Source: an uncultured Opitutia bacterium (GTDB taxonomy: Bacteria; Verrucomicrobiota; Verrucomicrobiia; Opitutales; UBA953). Taken from it: 64,000 bases of DNA. Below, piece by piece: positions 17,670-26,999 of this stretch. Under the pieces are notes generated by a model. The model was not told the origin of the DNA, ran no database searches, and saw only the letters and a program-made list of their open reading frames with translations. The stretch is from the NCBI GenBank assembly GCA_945957395.1, contig CAMFKE010000005.1, positions 64,001 to 128,000 of the forward strand. Direction: 5' to 3'. Numbering within the stretch: the stretch's first letter is position 1; every line of letters starts with the position of its first letter. The position numbers were made by a program, and so were the translations under genes.

Positions 17670-20636
17670 ATGCGACACCCCCTCATCTCCCTGCGCGCGG
17701 CGCTGCTCCCGCTCGCCCTCGCCCCCCTCGCCCTCGCCGCCCAGACCGCTCCCACCGTCTTCCCGACGCCCCAGGAGATGAAGCTCACCGGCGGCCTGCT
17801 CACCCTCTCCTCCTCCGCCAAGGTCGTCGGCGCCGACACCGCCGACGCCGACTCGGTCAAGCTGCTGCGCGCGCGCCTCGCGCTCGCCGCCTCCACCGGC
17901 GACATCACCGAGGTGCGCATCGGCAAAGTCGGCGACGCCGCCGTGAAGGGCTTCGACCAGGGCGTGCCCGCCAAGTCCGGCGCCTACCGCCTCGTCGCGC
18001 GCAAAGGCGTGCTCGCCCTCGTCGGCCACGACGCGCGCGGCACCGCCTACGCCCTACAGACCCTCCGCCAGCTGCTCGACGCCGACGCCAACCCGGCCGA
18101 CCTGCCGGCCGCCGAGGTGCTCGACTTCCCCGTCGTGCCCTTCCGCGGCATCGTCGAAGGCTTCTACGGCATCCCCGAAGACTGCTGGAACCACGAGAAC
18201 CGCCTCTCGCTCATCGCCTTCTGCGGCCGCCACAAGATGGACACCTACATCTACGGCCCCAAGGACGACCCCTACCACCGCAGCCAGTGGCGCAAGCCCT
18301 ACCCCGCCAAGGAATCCGAAAAGATCCGCGAGCTCGTCGTCGCCTCTCAGGCCGCCAAGGTGAACTTCGTCTGGGCCATCCACCCGGGAGGCGACATCAA
18401 GTGGACCGAGGCCGACTTCCAGGCCGCCAAGTCCAAGTTCGAGGACATGTACAAGCTCGGCGTGCGCTCCTTCTCCGTGTTCTTCGACGACATCGGCGGC
18501 GAAGGCACCAAGGCCGAGCGCCAGGCCGAGATGATGAACCGCCTCCACAAGGAGTTCGTGAAGGTCAAGGGCGACGTCACCCCCCTCATCCTCTGCCCCA
18601 CCGAGTACAACAAGGGCTGGGCCAACCAGAAAAAGGGCACCTACCTCGACATCCTCGGCGAGACCCTCGACCCCTCCATCCATGTCATGTGGACCGGCAA
18701 CTCCGTCGTCGCCGACCTCGACAAGGACGCCATGGAGTACATCAACGGCCGCCTGCGCCGCAAGGCGTACATCTGGTGGAACGCCCCGTGCAACGACTTC
18801 TGCCGCACGAATGTCAACATGGGCCCCACCTATGGCGACACCGCCGACTTCCCCGCCTGGATCCGCGACTGGGCCAAGTCCCTCGGCCAGCGCATCTTCG
18901 GCAACACCGCCGAGGCCGCCGAGCTCATGTCCGGCTTCACCTCCAACCCCATGGGCCGCTCCGAGGCCGCCAAGGTCGGCCTGTATGGCGTCGCCGGATA
19001 CTGCTGGAACCCCAAGGGCTATGACGCCCTCAAGTCCTGGGAAGGCGCCATGAGGGACATCATGCCCAAGGCCTCCGACGCCTTCCGCACCTTCTGCACC
19101 CACAACCAGGACAACGGCCCCAACGGCCACGGCTACCGCCGCCCCGAGTCCGTCGAGTTCAAGCCCGTCGCCGACGCCTACCTCGCCGCCTTCCGCGCCG
19201 GCAAGATCGACAAGGACGCCTCCGCCAAGCTGCGCGCCGAGTTCGTCAAGATCGCCGCCGCGCCCGCCGCCATCCGCGCCGGCGCCGAGAACCCCGAGCT
19301 GCTCCGCCAGATCGCCGCCTGGCTCGACGCCTTCGAGGCCCTCGGCCTCGCCGGCCAGGCCGCCCTCGACGCCGCCGACACCACCGACCGCGCCGCCCAG
19401 TGGTCCGCCTACTCGCGCGCCGCCCAGGCCCTCGCCAAGCAGGCCGAGGTCGCCCGCACCAACAACCGCAACGCGTGGCAGCCCGGCATCAAGGTCGGCT
19501 CCCTCGTCATGGCCCCCCTCGTCGACGAGGTCATGAAATCCCTCGGCGCCAAGCTGCAGATCGCCGCCATCGGCAAGCCCGCCCTCGAGATCAAGGGCCT
19601 CACCCACCGCGGCACCCCCAACGGCATCGACAAGATGACCGACGCCGACCCCGCCTCCTACTTCTACAACGAGCAGGACCAGAAGGCCGGCGACTGGTTC
19701 GCCGTCGACCTCGGCGCACCCGCCCCCGTCTCCCGCGTCTCCCTCGTCATGGGCCGCAAGGACGGCGACCACGACTTCGTGAAGAAGGGCCAGCTCGAGT
19801 ACACCGCCGACGGCAAGAACTGGACGAGCCTGGGCGTGCCCACCTCCGGCGAATCCGTCTTCTGGGAAGGCAAGGCCGTGAACGCGCGCCAGGTGCGCTA
19901 CCGCGTGCTGGAAAACGCCAAGGCCTGGACCGCCATCCGCTCCTTCGCCATCAACCCCACCGCCTCGCAGCCCAAGGTGCTCACCTCCGTGAAAAACCTC
20001 TCCGGCATCCCCGTGCGCAAGGAGAAGGACTGGTTCATGCTCACCCCCCAGCTCGAAGTCTTCAGCTTCGAGACCGGCAAGGATGTCGGCATCGTCTTCC
20101 CCGCACCCGTCGGCCTTCGCTCCGTCGAGCTCGACCTCTCCGCCCCCAAGCCCGCCGAGTGGGCCAAGGTCGAGGCCTCCGACGACGGCAAGACCTGGCG
20201 CGAGCTCAAGCTCAAGGCCAAGGGCGAAACCGCCCTCGTCGGCGACGCCTCCGGCACCGCCCGCGCCGTGCGCGTGCGCAACGCCGGCAAGCCCGCCGAT
20301 GTGAAGATCGCCGCCTTCAAGGTGCGCGTCACCGACAGCGGCGACGCCGCCTCCGTGTTCACCGACGGACGCCTCGACACGCTCGCCCCGCTCGGCGCCA
20401 CCCAGGCCATCGAGATCCCCGCGGACACCCGCGGCGTCGTGCTCTTCTTCGCCTCCGGCTCCGGCAAGGGCGCCGCCATCGGCGTCGCCACGGCCAAGGA
20501 CGGCTCGCCCCGCTCCCTCGGCACCGCCTCCGCCGACATCGCCGAGTTCCAGATTCCCGCCGGCGCCAAGTGGCTCGTGATCAAGCCCGCCTCCCCCGAG
20601 GCGAAGCTGCACGAGGCCGTCTGGAAGACCAAGTAA
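17670..20636 (+). CDS. GH84 beta-N-acetylglucosaminidase
   Basis: Secreted glycosidase of 988 residues that removes terminal beta-linked GlcNAc from glycoconjugates by substrate-assisted catalysis. After a signal peptide (MRHPLISLRAALLPLALAPLALA) comes an N-terminal GH20b-like domain (to about residue 150). The GH84 barrel opens with the family hallmark FRGIVEGFYGIPEDCW. The catalytic pair is D273-D274 in FSVFFDDIGGE. Beyond a helical region (about 500-640) are an F5/8-type C-like sugar-binding domain (DQKAGDWFAVDLGAPAPVSR) and a further beta domain. This is the NagJ/BtGH84 architecture. In gut bacteria such enzymes act on mucin glycans, which matches GH2, GH95 and GH101 encoded 30-40 kb away. 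The gene ends at a strong terminator. Confidence 0.93.
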   Translation: MRHPLISLRAALLPLALAPLALAAQTAPTVFPTPQEMKLTGGLLTLSSSAKVVGADTADADSVKLLRARLALAASTGDITEVRIGKVGDAAVKGFDQGVPAKSGAYRLVARKGVLALVGHDARGTAYALQTLRQLLDADANPADLPAAEVLDFPVVPFRGIVEGFYGIPEDCWNHENRLSLIAFCGRHKMDTYIYGPKDDPYHRSQWRKPYPAKESEKIRELVVASQAAKVNFVWAIHPGGDIKWTEADFQAAKSKFEDMYKLGVRSFSVFFDDIGGEGTKAERQAEMMNRLHKEFVKVKGDVTPLILCPTEYNKGWANQKKGTYLDILGETLDPSIHVMWTGNSVVADLDKDAMEYINGRLRRKAYIWWNAPCNDFCRTNVNMGPTYGDTADFPAWIRDWAKSLGQRIFGNTAEAAELMSGFTSNPMGRSEAAKVGLYGVAGYCWNPKGYDALKSWEGAMRDIMPKASDAFRTFCTHNQDNGPNGHGYRRPESVEFKPVADAYLAAFRAGKIDKDASAKLRAEFVKIAAAPAAIRAGAENPELLRQIAAWLDAFEALGLAGQAALDAADTTDRAAQWSAYSRAAQALAKQAEVARTNNRNAWQPGIKVGSLVMAPLVDEVMKSLGAKLQIAAIGKPALEIKGLTHRGTPNGIDKMTDADPASYFYNEQDQKAGDWFAVDLGAPAPVSRVSLVMGRKDGDHDFVKKGQLEYTADGKNWTSLGVPTSGESVFWEGKAVNARQVRYRVLENAKAWTAIRSFAINPTASQPKVLTSVKNLSGIPVRKEKDWFMLTPQLEVFSFETGKDVGIVFPAPVGLRSVELDLSAPKPAEWAKVEASDDGKTWRELKLKAKGETALVGDASGTARAVRVRNAGKPADVKIAAFKVRVTDSGDAASVFTDGRLDTLAPLGATQAIEIPADTRGVVLFFASGSGKGAAIGVATAKDGSPRSLGTASADIAEFQIPAGAKWLVIKPASPEAKLHEAVWKTK

Positions 20637-20678
20637 TCACCCTTCGGATACGCGCGCTCCCCGTCGCGACTCCTGTTC

Positions 20679-20712
20679 AAAAGCCCCGGCCTCACCGCCG
20701 GGGCTTTTTTCA
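20679..20712 (+). terminator. Terminator after the GH84 gene
   Basis: Stem AAGCCCCGGC (20681-20690) with GCCGGGGCTT, 6-nt loop, then a run of T. It lies 43 bases past the stop codon. Confidence 0.85.
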
Positions 20713-20823
20713 AACCGCCCACCCGGTTTGCGGCGCCCCCGCCGCGCTCAAGCCGCAGGCGGACTAGGGGTACGGATTTCCGATTTGCTCGCCTGGCTAG
20801 GCGCTCCAGCGTGCGCGGCCTTT

Positions 20824-22278
20824 ATGAATCATCGTTCCGTCGTGATATGGGGCTCACTCGCCGTCTTTCTGGGCGCCTCCGCGCTCGTCATTTACCTCGG
20901 CACACGCAAGCCGCCGAGACCCGAACTGACTTGGGACGCACGATTCGTCGCCTCGCCCGACAGCTACGGCGTGCGATTCCTAGAGGAAAAGGGAGCTCCG
21001 GAGGCGTTCGCGATGTTGCCGCCCATGGAGGTGCGTGCGTTGAGCAAAGAGGAATTGGACCGGCGAATGGGTCCGAACGCATCCGCACGCTCCGCCTTCG
21101 AAATCATCGGAGTGAACCCCACCCACGACAGGGATGCGATTCCGGGCCAGCCGGAGCCGTCGGTGGATTGCACCAAGCCCATCGCCTTCAGCGACGACAG
21201 CGAGGCTCGGCTCAAGGTGATTGTCGGGTTGGACGACGGCATCAACTCCACCTGTGGAAGCCGTTTCTCTTGGGCGATGACCCCGGAGGGCAAAGCGCTG
21301 ACGGAAGATGAGGCCAAGTCCTTGGGGTGGCGGGAGTCCGGCGGCGGATCGTGGCCAGCCCAACCGCAAGCCATTCAATGCGTCTTCGAACTGAAAGGGG
21401 GCCTGCGCCTGCGCAAGTCCGGCATCTTGGAGGTCGAATCGAGGCACACGACGGAGTCTGGCATCACTTATGGTTCAAGCGGGAGCCTGCAGGTGCTGAG
21501 CGCCCCTGTGGCCCGATGGGAAGCCGGAGCCAAAGAGCTCATCTTCATCGCCTATCATGGCCCTCTGAAATCGGTGGATTTGCCAGTCACCGCAGCCAGT
21601 GAGACCGATTTGGCAGGCATGCCGGTGCGGCACTTGGGCACATTCACAGCGTTCACGGGCAGCGGTGCCGGCCAGGGATGGATCGACGGGAACGCTCAGA
21701 TTTCATTCTTCGGGGGAACAACAGTACGGCTGCACTTCATTCAGTTCCCCCGGGGCACCCAGACTGACGGATTGAGCGCAACCGACGCAAACGGGCGCGA
21801 GCTGTCCTTCTGGAGGACTTGGGGCGGCCTGCTTGCCATCAGCCAGTCTCCGGACGCCCCGTCCGACAGCATTCGCATCTCGAAGTTCTCGGGTGTGCGC
21901 AGGATCCGGATGCGACTGCCGGAGTTTCCGGCGAGTCATATCAAGCCGAGCATCGAGGACCCGCTCGACAGGCCCATTCCAGCGCATTGGGACAAGGCCG
22001 GAATTACCCTAAAAACGGCTGTGCGCGTGCGCACCGAGCTGGACGTAAACCGCTATTGGCATGGGAGTTCGGATCCATTTGAGCGAAAACTCTCCGAGTT
22101 TCGCGGCGGCACTCCGCGTGAAATCCTGGCCGAGGCCCTGGCATCCGACCTGCGAGCCGGCGCGGTCGTGGAAATCGACCGGGCCGAACGAACCCTGGTG
22201 GTGAAGGAGCCCGAGCCGGGGGCGTTCCAAAGGCTGGCGAAGTGGCTCACCGAGACCGCGCGCCGGCTCGGGCTTTGA
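20824..22278 (+). CDS. Membrane-anchored orphan of unknown function
   Basis: 484 residues from the ATG at 20824 (MNHRSVVIWGSLAVFLGASALVIYLG); residues 6-27 form a transmembrane anchor or uncleaved signal. The rest is a large extracytoplasmic region without motifs I know, with beta-rich stretches such as GTFTAFTGSGAGQGWIDGN and a helical end. A TTG at 20728 is in frame but would bury the anchor behind a hydrophilic leader. The base composition is visibly less GC-rich and its third positions are more mixed than in adjacent genes, like the 5194-5667 gene, which suggests recent acquisition or weak codon selection. It is flanked by strong terminators on both sides. Confidence 0.7.
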   Translation: MNHRSVVIWGSLAVFLGASALVIYLGTRKPPRPELTWDARFVASPDSYGVRFLEEKGAPEAFAMLPPMEVRALSKEELDRRMGPNASARSAFEIIGVNPTHDRDAIPGQPEPSVDCTKPIAFSDDSEARLKVIVGLDDGINSTCGSRFSWAMTPEGKALTEDEAKSLGWRESGGGSWPAQPQAIQCVFELKGGLRLRKSGILEVESRHTTESGITYGSSGSLQVLSAPVARWEAGAKELIFIAYHGPLKSVDLPVTAASETDLAGMPVRHLGTFTAFTGSGAGQGWIDGNAQISFFGGTTVRLHFIQFPRGTQTDGLSATDANGRELSFWRTWGGLLAISQSPDAPSDSIRISKFSGVRRIRMRLPEFPASHIKPSIEDPLDRPIPAHWDKAGITLKTAVRVRTELDVNRYWHGSSDPFERKLSEFRGGTPREILAEALASDLRAGAVVEIDRAERTLVVKEPEPGAFQRLAKWLTETARRLGL

Positions 22279-22297
22279 GCCGAAGGCCGCAAACGGA

Positions 22298-22346
22298 AAG
22301 GCCGCGAAGACACGGGAAGCCTCCCGGTTCTTCGCGGCCTTCGTTT
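22298..22346 (-). terminator. Bidirectional terminator
   Basis: Thirteen-bp stem AAGGCCGCGAAGA (22298-22310) with its exact complement (22329-22341), a nested CGGGA/TCCCG in the loop, and a TCGTTTT tail. It is shared by the convergent genes 20824-22278 and 22362-22964. Confidence 0.85.
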
Positions 22347-22361
22347 TGGGGCGTCGCGGGC

Positions 22362-22964
22362 TCAGAGCTTCACACCGCAGCCGTAGGGCTTGGTCTCGGC
22401 GGGCTCGGGGGTCTTGCCGGCGAGCGCAGCGTCGATGGCGTTGGCCAGGTACGGGGTGGACTTGGCGATCTCGTCGGACTTGGGCGAGCGGCCGGAGTCG
22501 ATGGCGCCCTTGTAGAGCAGCTTGCCGTCGGCGCCGACCACGAACACATGCGGCGTGGTCTTGGCCGAGTAGAGGCGCGCCACGACGCCGTCGGTGTCGT
22601 CCAGCATCACGCCCGGAGAGGCCTTCCACTCGAGCGCCTTGGCCTTGAGCCCGGCGCCGTCGAGGTGGTCGGGGTGCTTGGCTTTGGTGGAGGCCACGGT
22701 GATCCACACCACGCCCTTGGCGGCGTAGGCCTTTTGCAGCTCCTGCATTTTTCCGGGAGCGTAGAATTTCTTCACGAACGGGCAGCCGGGGTTGAACCAT
22801 TCGAGCACCACCACCTTGCCCTTGTGGTCGGAGAGCTTCACCGCCTTGCCGTCGGCGTCCTTGGCCGAGAACTCGGGCGCCGCTGCGCCCACGGCGGGGT
22901 CGGCGAAGAGCGAGGCGGCGCCGGCGAAGAGGGAAAGGGAAAGGATGCGCAGGTATTTGGTCAT
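22362..22964 (-). CDS. Exported thioredoxin-like (redoxin/AhpC-TSA) protein
   Basis: 200 residues. A signal peptide (MTKYLRILSLSLFAGAASLFA) precedes a thioredoxin fold: APEFSAKDADGKAVKLSDHKGK, the redox motif WFNPGCPFVKKFY with a single cysteine where thioredoxin has CxxC, HPDHLDGAGLKAKA and TTPHVFVVGADGKLLYKG with the cis-proline region. The C-terminus ends KPYGCGVKL, placing a second cysteine near the tail as in related thioredoxin-family proteins. Likely a periplasmic peroxiredoxin or thiol-disulfide protein; the substrate is unknown. It is divergent from cysE with 72 bases between, but no shared regulatory motif is evident. Confidence 0.85.
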   Translation of the reverse strand: MTKYLRILSLSLFAGAASLFADPAVGAAAPEFSAKDADGKAVKLSDHKGKVVVLEWFNPGCPFVKKFYAPGKMQELQKAYAAKGVVWITVASTKAKHPDHLDGAGLKAKALEWKASPGVMLDDTDGVVARLYSAKTTPHVFVVGADGKLLYKGAIDSGRSPKSDEIAKSTPYLANAIDAALAGKTPEPAETKPYGCGVKL

Positions 22965-23036
22965 GGTCGTATCGGGGGTTGGGGTTTGCCTTGAAGACTC
23001 CCGCAAGTAACCCCGGGAATCCAAACCCGTCAACCG

Positions 23037-23834
23037 ATGCCCGAGCAACTCCCTACCGCCCGCCCCGAGGACCCGCTGTGGAACACCCTGCGTCTTCACG
23101 CCGAGAAGGCCTACGACGCCGAGCCCGCCATGCGCCCCATGCTCAAGGACTGGGTGCTCGACCGCGAGGACTTCGCCCGCTCCCTCGCCTGGCGCCTCGC
23201 CGCCAAGCTCTCCCCGCACGACCACCACGACGGGCGCCTCTTCGGCGTCTTCCAAGAGGCCGTGCTGGCCGACGCCTCCATCGCCGAAAAGGCGCGCCGC
23301 GACCTCGCCGCCATCCTGGAGCGCGACCCGGCGTGCGACTCGGCGCTCACGCCGTTCCTGTGGTTCAAGGGCTTCCACGCCATCGCCTCCCAGCGCGTGT
23401 CGCACCACTACTGGAACGCCGGCCGCCACCAGCTCGCGCTGTGGCTGCAGAGCCTCATGAGCGAGGTGCTCGCCACCGACATCCACCCGGCCGCACGCCT
23501 GGGCTCCGGCATCCTGCTCGACCACGCCACCGGCTTCGTGGTCGGTGAGACCGCGGTGATCGAGGACGATGTGTCCATCCTGCACGAGGTCACCCTCGGC
23601 GGCACCGGCAAGGAGCGCGGTGACCGCCACCCGAAGGTGCGCCGCGGCGTGCTCATCGGCGCCGGCGCCAAGCTGCTGGGCAACATCGAGATCGGCGAGG
23701 GCGCCAAGATCGGCGCGTGCTCGGTCGTGCTGCGCGATGTGCCGGCGCACACCTCGGTGGCCGGCGTGCCGGCGGTCATCGTGGGCAAGGCCTCCGCCTT
23801 CAATCCGGCCTTCAACATGGACCACTCCATCTGA
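23037..23834 (+). CDS. cysE: Serine O-acetyltransferase
   Basis: Makes O-acetyl-L-serine from serine and acetyl-CoA, the first step of cysteine synthesis. The 265-residue protein has the N-terminal helical SATase domain (DPLWNTLRLHAEKAYDAEP, then HHYWNAGRHQLALWLQS) and the C-terminal left-handed beta-helix of hexapeptide repeats (GSGILLDHATGFVVGETAVI, DVSILHEVTLGGTGKERGDRHP). The catalytic His-Asp residues lie in LLDHATG and the glycine-rich loop. The feedback-sensitive tail looks intact in length. The start at 23037 matches family N-termini. A sensor kinase gene follows in the same direction after a heptad-repeat spacer. Confidence 0.95.
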   Translation: MPEQLPTARPEDPLWNTLRLHAEKAYDAEPAMRPMLKDWVLDREDFARSLAWRLAAKLSPHDHHDGRLFGVFQEAVLADASIAEKARRDLAAILERDPACDSALTPFLWFKGFHAIASQRVSHHYWNAGRHQLALWLQSLMSEVLATDIHPAARLGSGILLDHATGFVVGETAVIEDDVSILHEVTLGGTGKERGDRHPKVRRGVLIGAGAKLLGNIEIGEGAKIGACSVVLRDVPAHTSVAGVPAVIVGKASAFNPAFNMDHSI

Positions 23835-23920
23835 GTTTCCGGTTTTCCGTTTTCGGTTTTCAGCCCGCTTTCAGCAGCCTCACGGAGACCACCGAACACA
23901 GAACACCGAAAACCCGCCCC
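23835..23920 (+). repeat. Heptad-periodic inverted-repeat spacer, cysE-kinase
   Basis: Left arm of four 7-nt units at 23835-23862 (GTTTCCG, GTTTTCC, then GTTTTCG and GTTTTCA). Right arm of 7-nt units at 23887-23914 (GACCACC, GAACACA, then GAACACC and GAAAACC), ending 11 bases before the kinase start codon. The arms are imperfectly complementary. The right arm is nearly identical to the one before phoU. Confidence 0.75.
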
Positions 23921-23925
23921 GCCCC

Positions 23926-25617
23926 ATGCACCGCGACACCGCCGCCCTGGAGAGCCTCTACCGCATCGGCGAACTCGCCAACCGCACCGAGGACCCGCGC
24001 GAGGCGCTCGACCTCATCCTCGACGAGATCGTGCGCATGCTCGGCGCCTCCAGCGCCTCCATCGCCCTGCTCAACCCGGACAGCGGCATGCTGCGCATCG
24101 AGGTGCAGCGCGGACTCCCTCGCCCCGCCATCGGCCATGAGCTGCGCCCCGGCGAGGGCATCACCGGGTGGGTGCTGCTGCACGGCAAAAACGCCCTCGT
24201 GCCCGATGTCACGCGCGATGTGCGCTACCTCGCCCTGCGCCGCGACGTGCGCAGCGAGGTGGCCGTGCCGCTCGTACTCATGGGCGGCATCATCGGCGTG
24301 GTGAACTGCGACAGCAACCGCCTCGGCGCCTTCACCGAACGCGACGCCGCCCTGCTCGAACTGCTCGCCGGCGAGACGGCCAAGACGGTCCGCCGCCTCT
24401 GGCTGGTGCGCCGCCTCAACACCCTCAACGCGCGGCTGGAATCCCTCGTCGGCGCCGGACGCGAACTCGTGCGCGAGCGCGCCGAGCCGGCGCTCGCCCA
24501 GGACCTGGCGCGGCGCGGACACGACCTTTTCGACGGCGCCGTATGCGCCGTGTACACGCTGGAGGGCGACACGCTGCGCGCCACGGCGCACCACGGCGAC
24601 CTGCGCGGCTCCGTGCTCGCCCCTCTCGTGCACACCGGCGAGACCTCGCTGGGCTCGGCCGTCTCCCGCCGGCGCACGCTGTGCGTGGACAACGCCGGGC
24701 GCACCGAGGAAAACCTTTTCGCGCGGCTCACGCCCGGCCTGTGCCGCAGCTCCATGCTCGCCGCCCCGGTGTGCTTCGAGGAGGAGACCCTCGGGCTCAT
24801 CGTGCTCTTCTCCGGCGAGCCCCACCGCTTCAGCGACGACGAGCGCCGCCTCGTGTCCACCCTCGCCTCCCTGGGCGCCGCCGCCTGGCTCAACGCCCGG
24901 CTCTACGCGCGCGTGTTCTCGATCGAGGAGAGCCTGCGCGAGCACGCCCAGCTCACCACGCTGGGCCTCATCTCCGCGGAGATCGCCCACGAGGTGCGCA
25001 ACCCGCTCACCGTCATCCGCCTGCTCTTCGACTCCCTCGGCATCGACTTCCCCGAGGACGACCCGCGCCGCGAGGACCTGCGCGTCATCGGCGAGAAGCT
25101 CGGCCACCTCGAATCCGTGGTCACGCGCGTGCTCGAGTTCGGCCGGCGCAAGGCGGTGGACGACGAGCGCTTCGACCTCGCCCGGGAGGTCGCCGACACG
25201 CTGCTGCTCATGCGCATGAAGTTCGAAAGCGCCCATGTGTCCGCCTCCTTCTCCAAACCCGACGCCCCCCTGCCCGTCTCCGGCAACCGCGGCGAGATCC
25301 GCCAGGCCCTGCTCAACCTGCTGCTCAACGCCGTTCAGGCCATGCCGCACGGCGGCGCCATCCGCGTGGACCTCTCCCGCGAGGACGATCCCGCCGGCCG
25401 CACGGGCGTCATCCGCGTGGCGGACACCGGCCCGGGCATACCGGAGGGCATCCGCGAGCGCGTCTTCGAATCCTTCCTGACCGGACGCAGCGAGGGCACC
25501 GGGCTGGGCCTTTCCATCGTGAAGCGCATCCTGCGCGGCCACGACGGCGACATCGTGGTGGAAAACACCGGCGCCTCCGGCACGACCTTCAAGCTCACCG
25601 TGCCGCTTGCGGACTGA
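23926..25617 (+). CDS. GAF-domain sensor histidine kinase
   Basis: 563-residue cytoplasmic kinase without membrane segments. Two GAF domains (about residues 20-165 and 190-335) are followed by a HisKA dimerisation helix with the phospho-acceptor His in AEIAHEVRNPLTVIRLL (near residue 355). The HATPase domain has an N-box (NLLLNAVQAMPHGG), a G1 box (VADTGPGIP) and a G2 box (GTGLGLSIVKRILRGHDG). No response regulator gene is adjacent, so it is an orphan kinase whose partner is elsewhere. The ATG at 23926 gives the expected GAF start. The upstream spacer carries the 7-nt-period repeat, so expression may be coupled to cysE through that structure. Confidence 0.92.
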   Translation: MHRDTAALESLYRIGELANRTEDPREALDLILDEIVRMLGASSASIALLNPDSGMLRIEVQRGLPRPAIGHELRPGEGITGWVLLHGKNALVPDVTRDVRYLALRRDVRSEVAVPLVLMGGIIGVVNCDSNRLGAFTERDAALLELLAGETAKTVRRLWLVRRLNTLNARLESLVGAGRELVRERAEPALAQDLARRGHDLFDGAVCAVYTLEGDTLRATAHHGDLRGSVLAPLVHTGETSLGSAVSRRRTLCVDNAGRTEENLFARLTPGLCRSSMLAAPVCFEEETLGLIVLFSGEPHRFSDDERRLVSTLASLGAAAWLNARLYARVFSIEESLREHAQLTTLGLISAEIAHEVRNPLTVIRLLFDSLGIDFPEDDPRREDLRVIGEKLGHLESVVTRVLEFGRRKAVDDERFDLAREVADTLLLMRMKFESAHVSASFSKPDAPLPVSGNRGEIRQALLNLLLNAVQAMPHGGAIRVDLSREDDPAGRTGVIRVADTGPGIPEGIRERVFESFLTGRSEGTGLGLSIVKRILRGHDGDIVVENTGASGTTFKLTVPLAD

Positions 25618-25691
25618 GCCCCGCGCGGGCCCTCCGGCAGGTTTCCTCTCGTCAGGCGGGCGCGCTCCGGCGTATGCCCTGAGGCCTCCCC

Positions 25692-26981
25692 ATGGAAATC
25701 CTCATCATCCTCGTCTCGCTCTCGATCAACGCGTTCTTCGCGATGTCCGAGATCGGACTCGTCTCGGCCAACAAGGCGCGGCTTCAGTCGCGCGCCGAGG
25801 AGGGCGACGCCGCCGCGGCGCGCGCGCTCACGCTGATCGAGACCCCCTCGCGCTTCCTGTCCACCGTGCAGGTGGGCATCACCTTCGCCGGCATCGTGGG
25901 CGCCATCTACGGCGGCGCCGCGCTGGGCGACCGCCTCGCGCCGCACCTGGCCGCCACCGGGCTGCCGTTCATCGCCTCGCACGCCCAGGCGGTGTCCGAG
26001 GGCATCCTGTCGGTGGTCATCGGCGCGCTTTCCATCGTGTTCGGCGAACTCGTGCCCAAGCGCCTCGCCATGTTCTTCCCCGAGGGCGTGGCGCGCTTCG
26101 TCTCCGGCCCCATGCTGCTCGTGTCGGCCTTCGCCTCCCCGGCCGTGCGCGCCTTCAGCCTCACGGCCGACGGCATCCTGCGCGTGTTCGGCCTGAAGAA
26201 ATCCGTCGACTCGGCGGTCTCCGACGAGGAGGTGCGCATGCTCATCGACCAGGGCATGCAGTCCGGCTCCTTCCACGAGGGCGAACGCGACATGGTCGCC
26301 GGCGTGCTCTCGCTCGACCGCCTCACCGCGGGCGGCCTCATGACCCCGCGCACGCGCGTGGTCTGGCTCAACATCAACGAGCCCGACGAGGCGAACTGGC
26401 GCATGGTCGCCGGCAGCGGCCACACCTACTTCCCCGTGCATGACGGCAACCCCGACCGCGTGCTGGGCACCGTCACCGTCAAGGCCCTGTGGGCCAACCT
26501 CTCGCTCGCCGGCAAGGCCGAGATACGCCACCTCGTGACGCCCGCGCTCACCGTGCCGCTCACCATGAACGCCACGCGCCTGCTGGAGCTTTTCAAAAAG
26601 GAGCGCCGCCACATGGCGCTGGTGACCGACGACTTCGGCTCCGTGCGCGGGCTCGTCACCATCAACGACGTGCTGGAGGCCATCGTGGGCGACATCCCCA
26701 CGGAGCTCAAGACGGCCCAGGCCGAGGCGCACCGGCGCGACGACGGATCCTGGCTGGCCGACGGGCTCATGGAGATCGGCGACCTCAAGAACCTGCTGGA
26801 GCTGCGCGAGCTGCCCGGGGAGAACCGCGGCTGCTACCACACGCTCGCCGGCTTCATGCTCTTCCGCCTCGGCCGCATCCCCAAGCCGACCGACCGCTTC
26901 GAGTGTTCCGGATACATCTTCGAGGTCATGGACATGGACGGCCAGCGCATCGACAAGGCCCTCATCCGCGAGGCCGACTGA
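25692..26981 (+). CDS. CNNM/CBS-pair/CorC-type membrane protein
   Basis: 429 residues of the HlyC/CorC (CNNM) family, implicated in divalent cation export or magnesium homeostasis. The N-terminal transmembrane domain covers about residues 1-160 (MEILIILVSLSINAFFAMSEIGLVSANKARL; VFGELVPKRLA is the conserved acidic-proline stretch). Then come two CBS modules (SDEEVRMLIDQGMQSGSFHEGE, LMTPRTRVVWL; RRHMALVTDDFGSVRGLVTINDVLEAIVGDI). The C-terminal CorC_HlyC domain ends the protein. It lies 74 bases after the kinase gene, with no repeat structure in the spacer. Transport direction and ion are not known from the sequence. Confidence 0.92.
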   Translation: MEILIILVSLSINAFFAMSEIGLVSANKARLQSRAEEGDAAAARALTLIETPSRFLSTVQVGITFAGIVGAIYGGAALGDRLAPHLAATGLPFIASHAQAVSEGILSVVIGALSIVFGELVPKRLAMFFPEGVARFVSGPMLLVSAFASPAVRAFSLTADGILRVFGLKKSVDSAVSDEEVRMLIDQGMQSGSFHEGERDMVAGVLSLDRLTAGGLMTPRTRVVWLNINEPDEANWRMVAGSGHTYFPVHDGNPDRVLGTVTVKALWANLSLAGKAEIRHLVTPALTVPLTMNATRLLELFKKERRHMALVTDDFGSVRGLVTINDVLEAIVGDIPTELKTAQAEAHRRDDGSWLADGLMEIGDLKNLLELRELPGENRGCYHTLAGFMLFRLGRIPKPTDRFECSGYIFEVMDMDGQRIDKALIREAD

Positions 26982-26999
26982 GCGAGACGCCCGCGCGCC

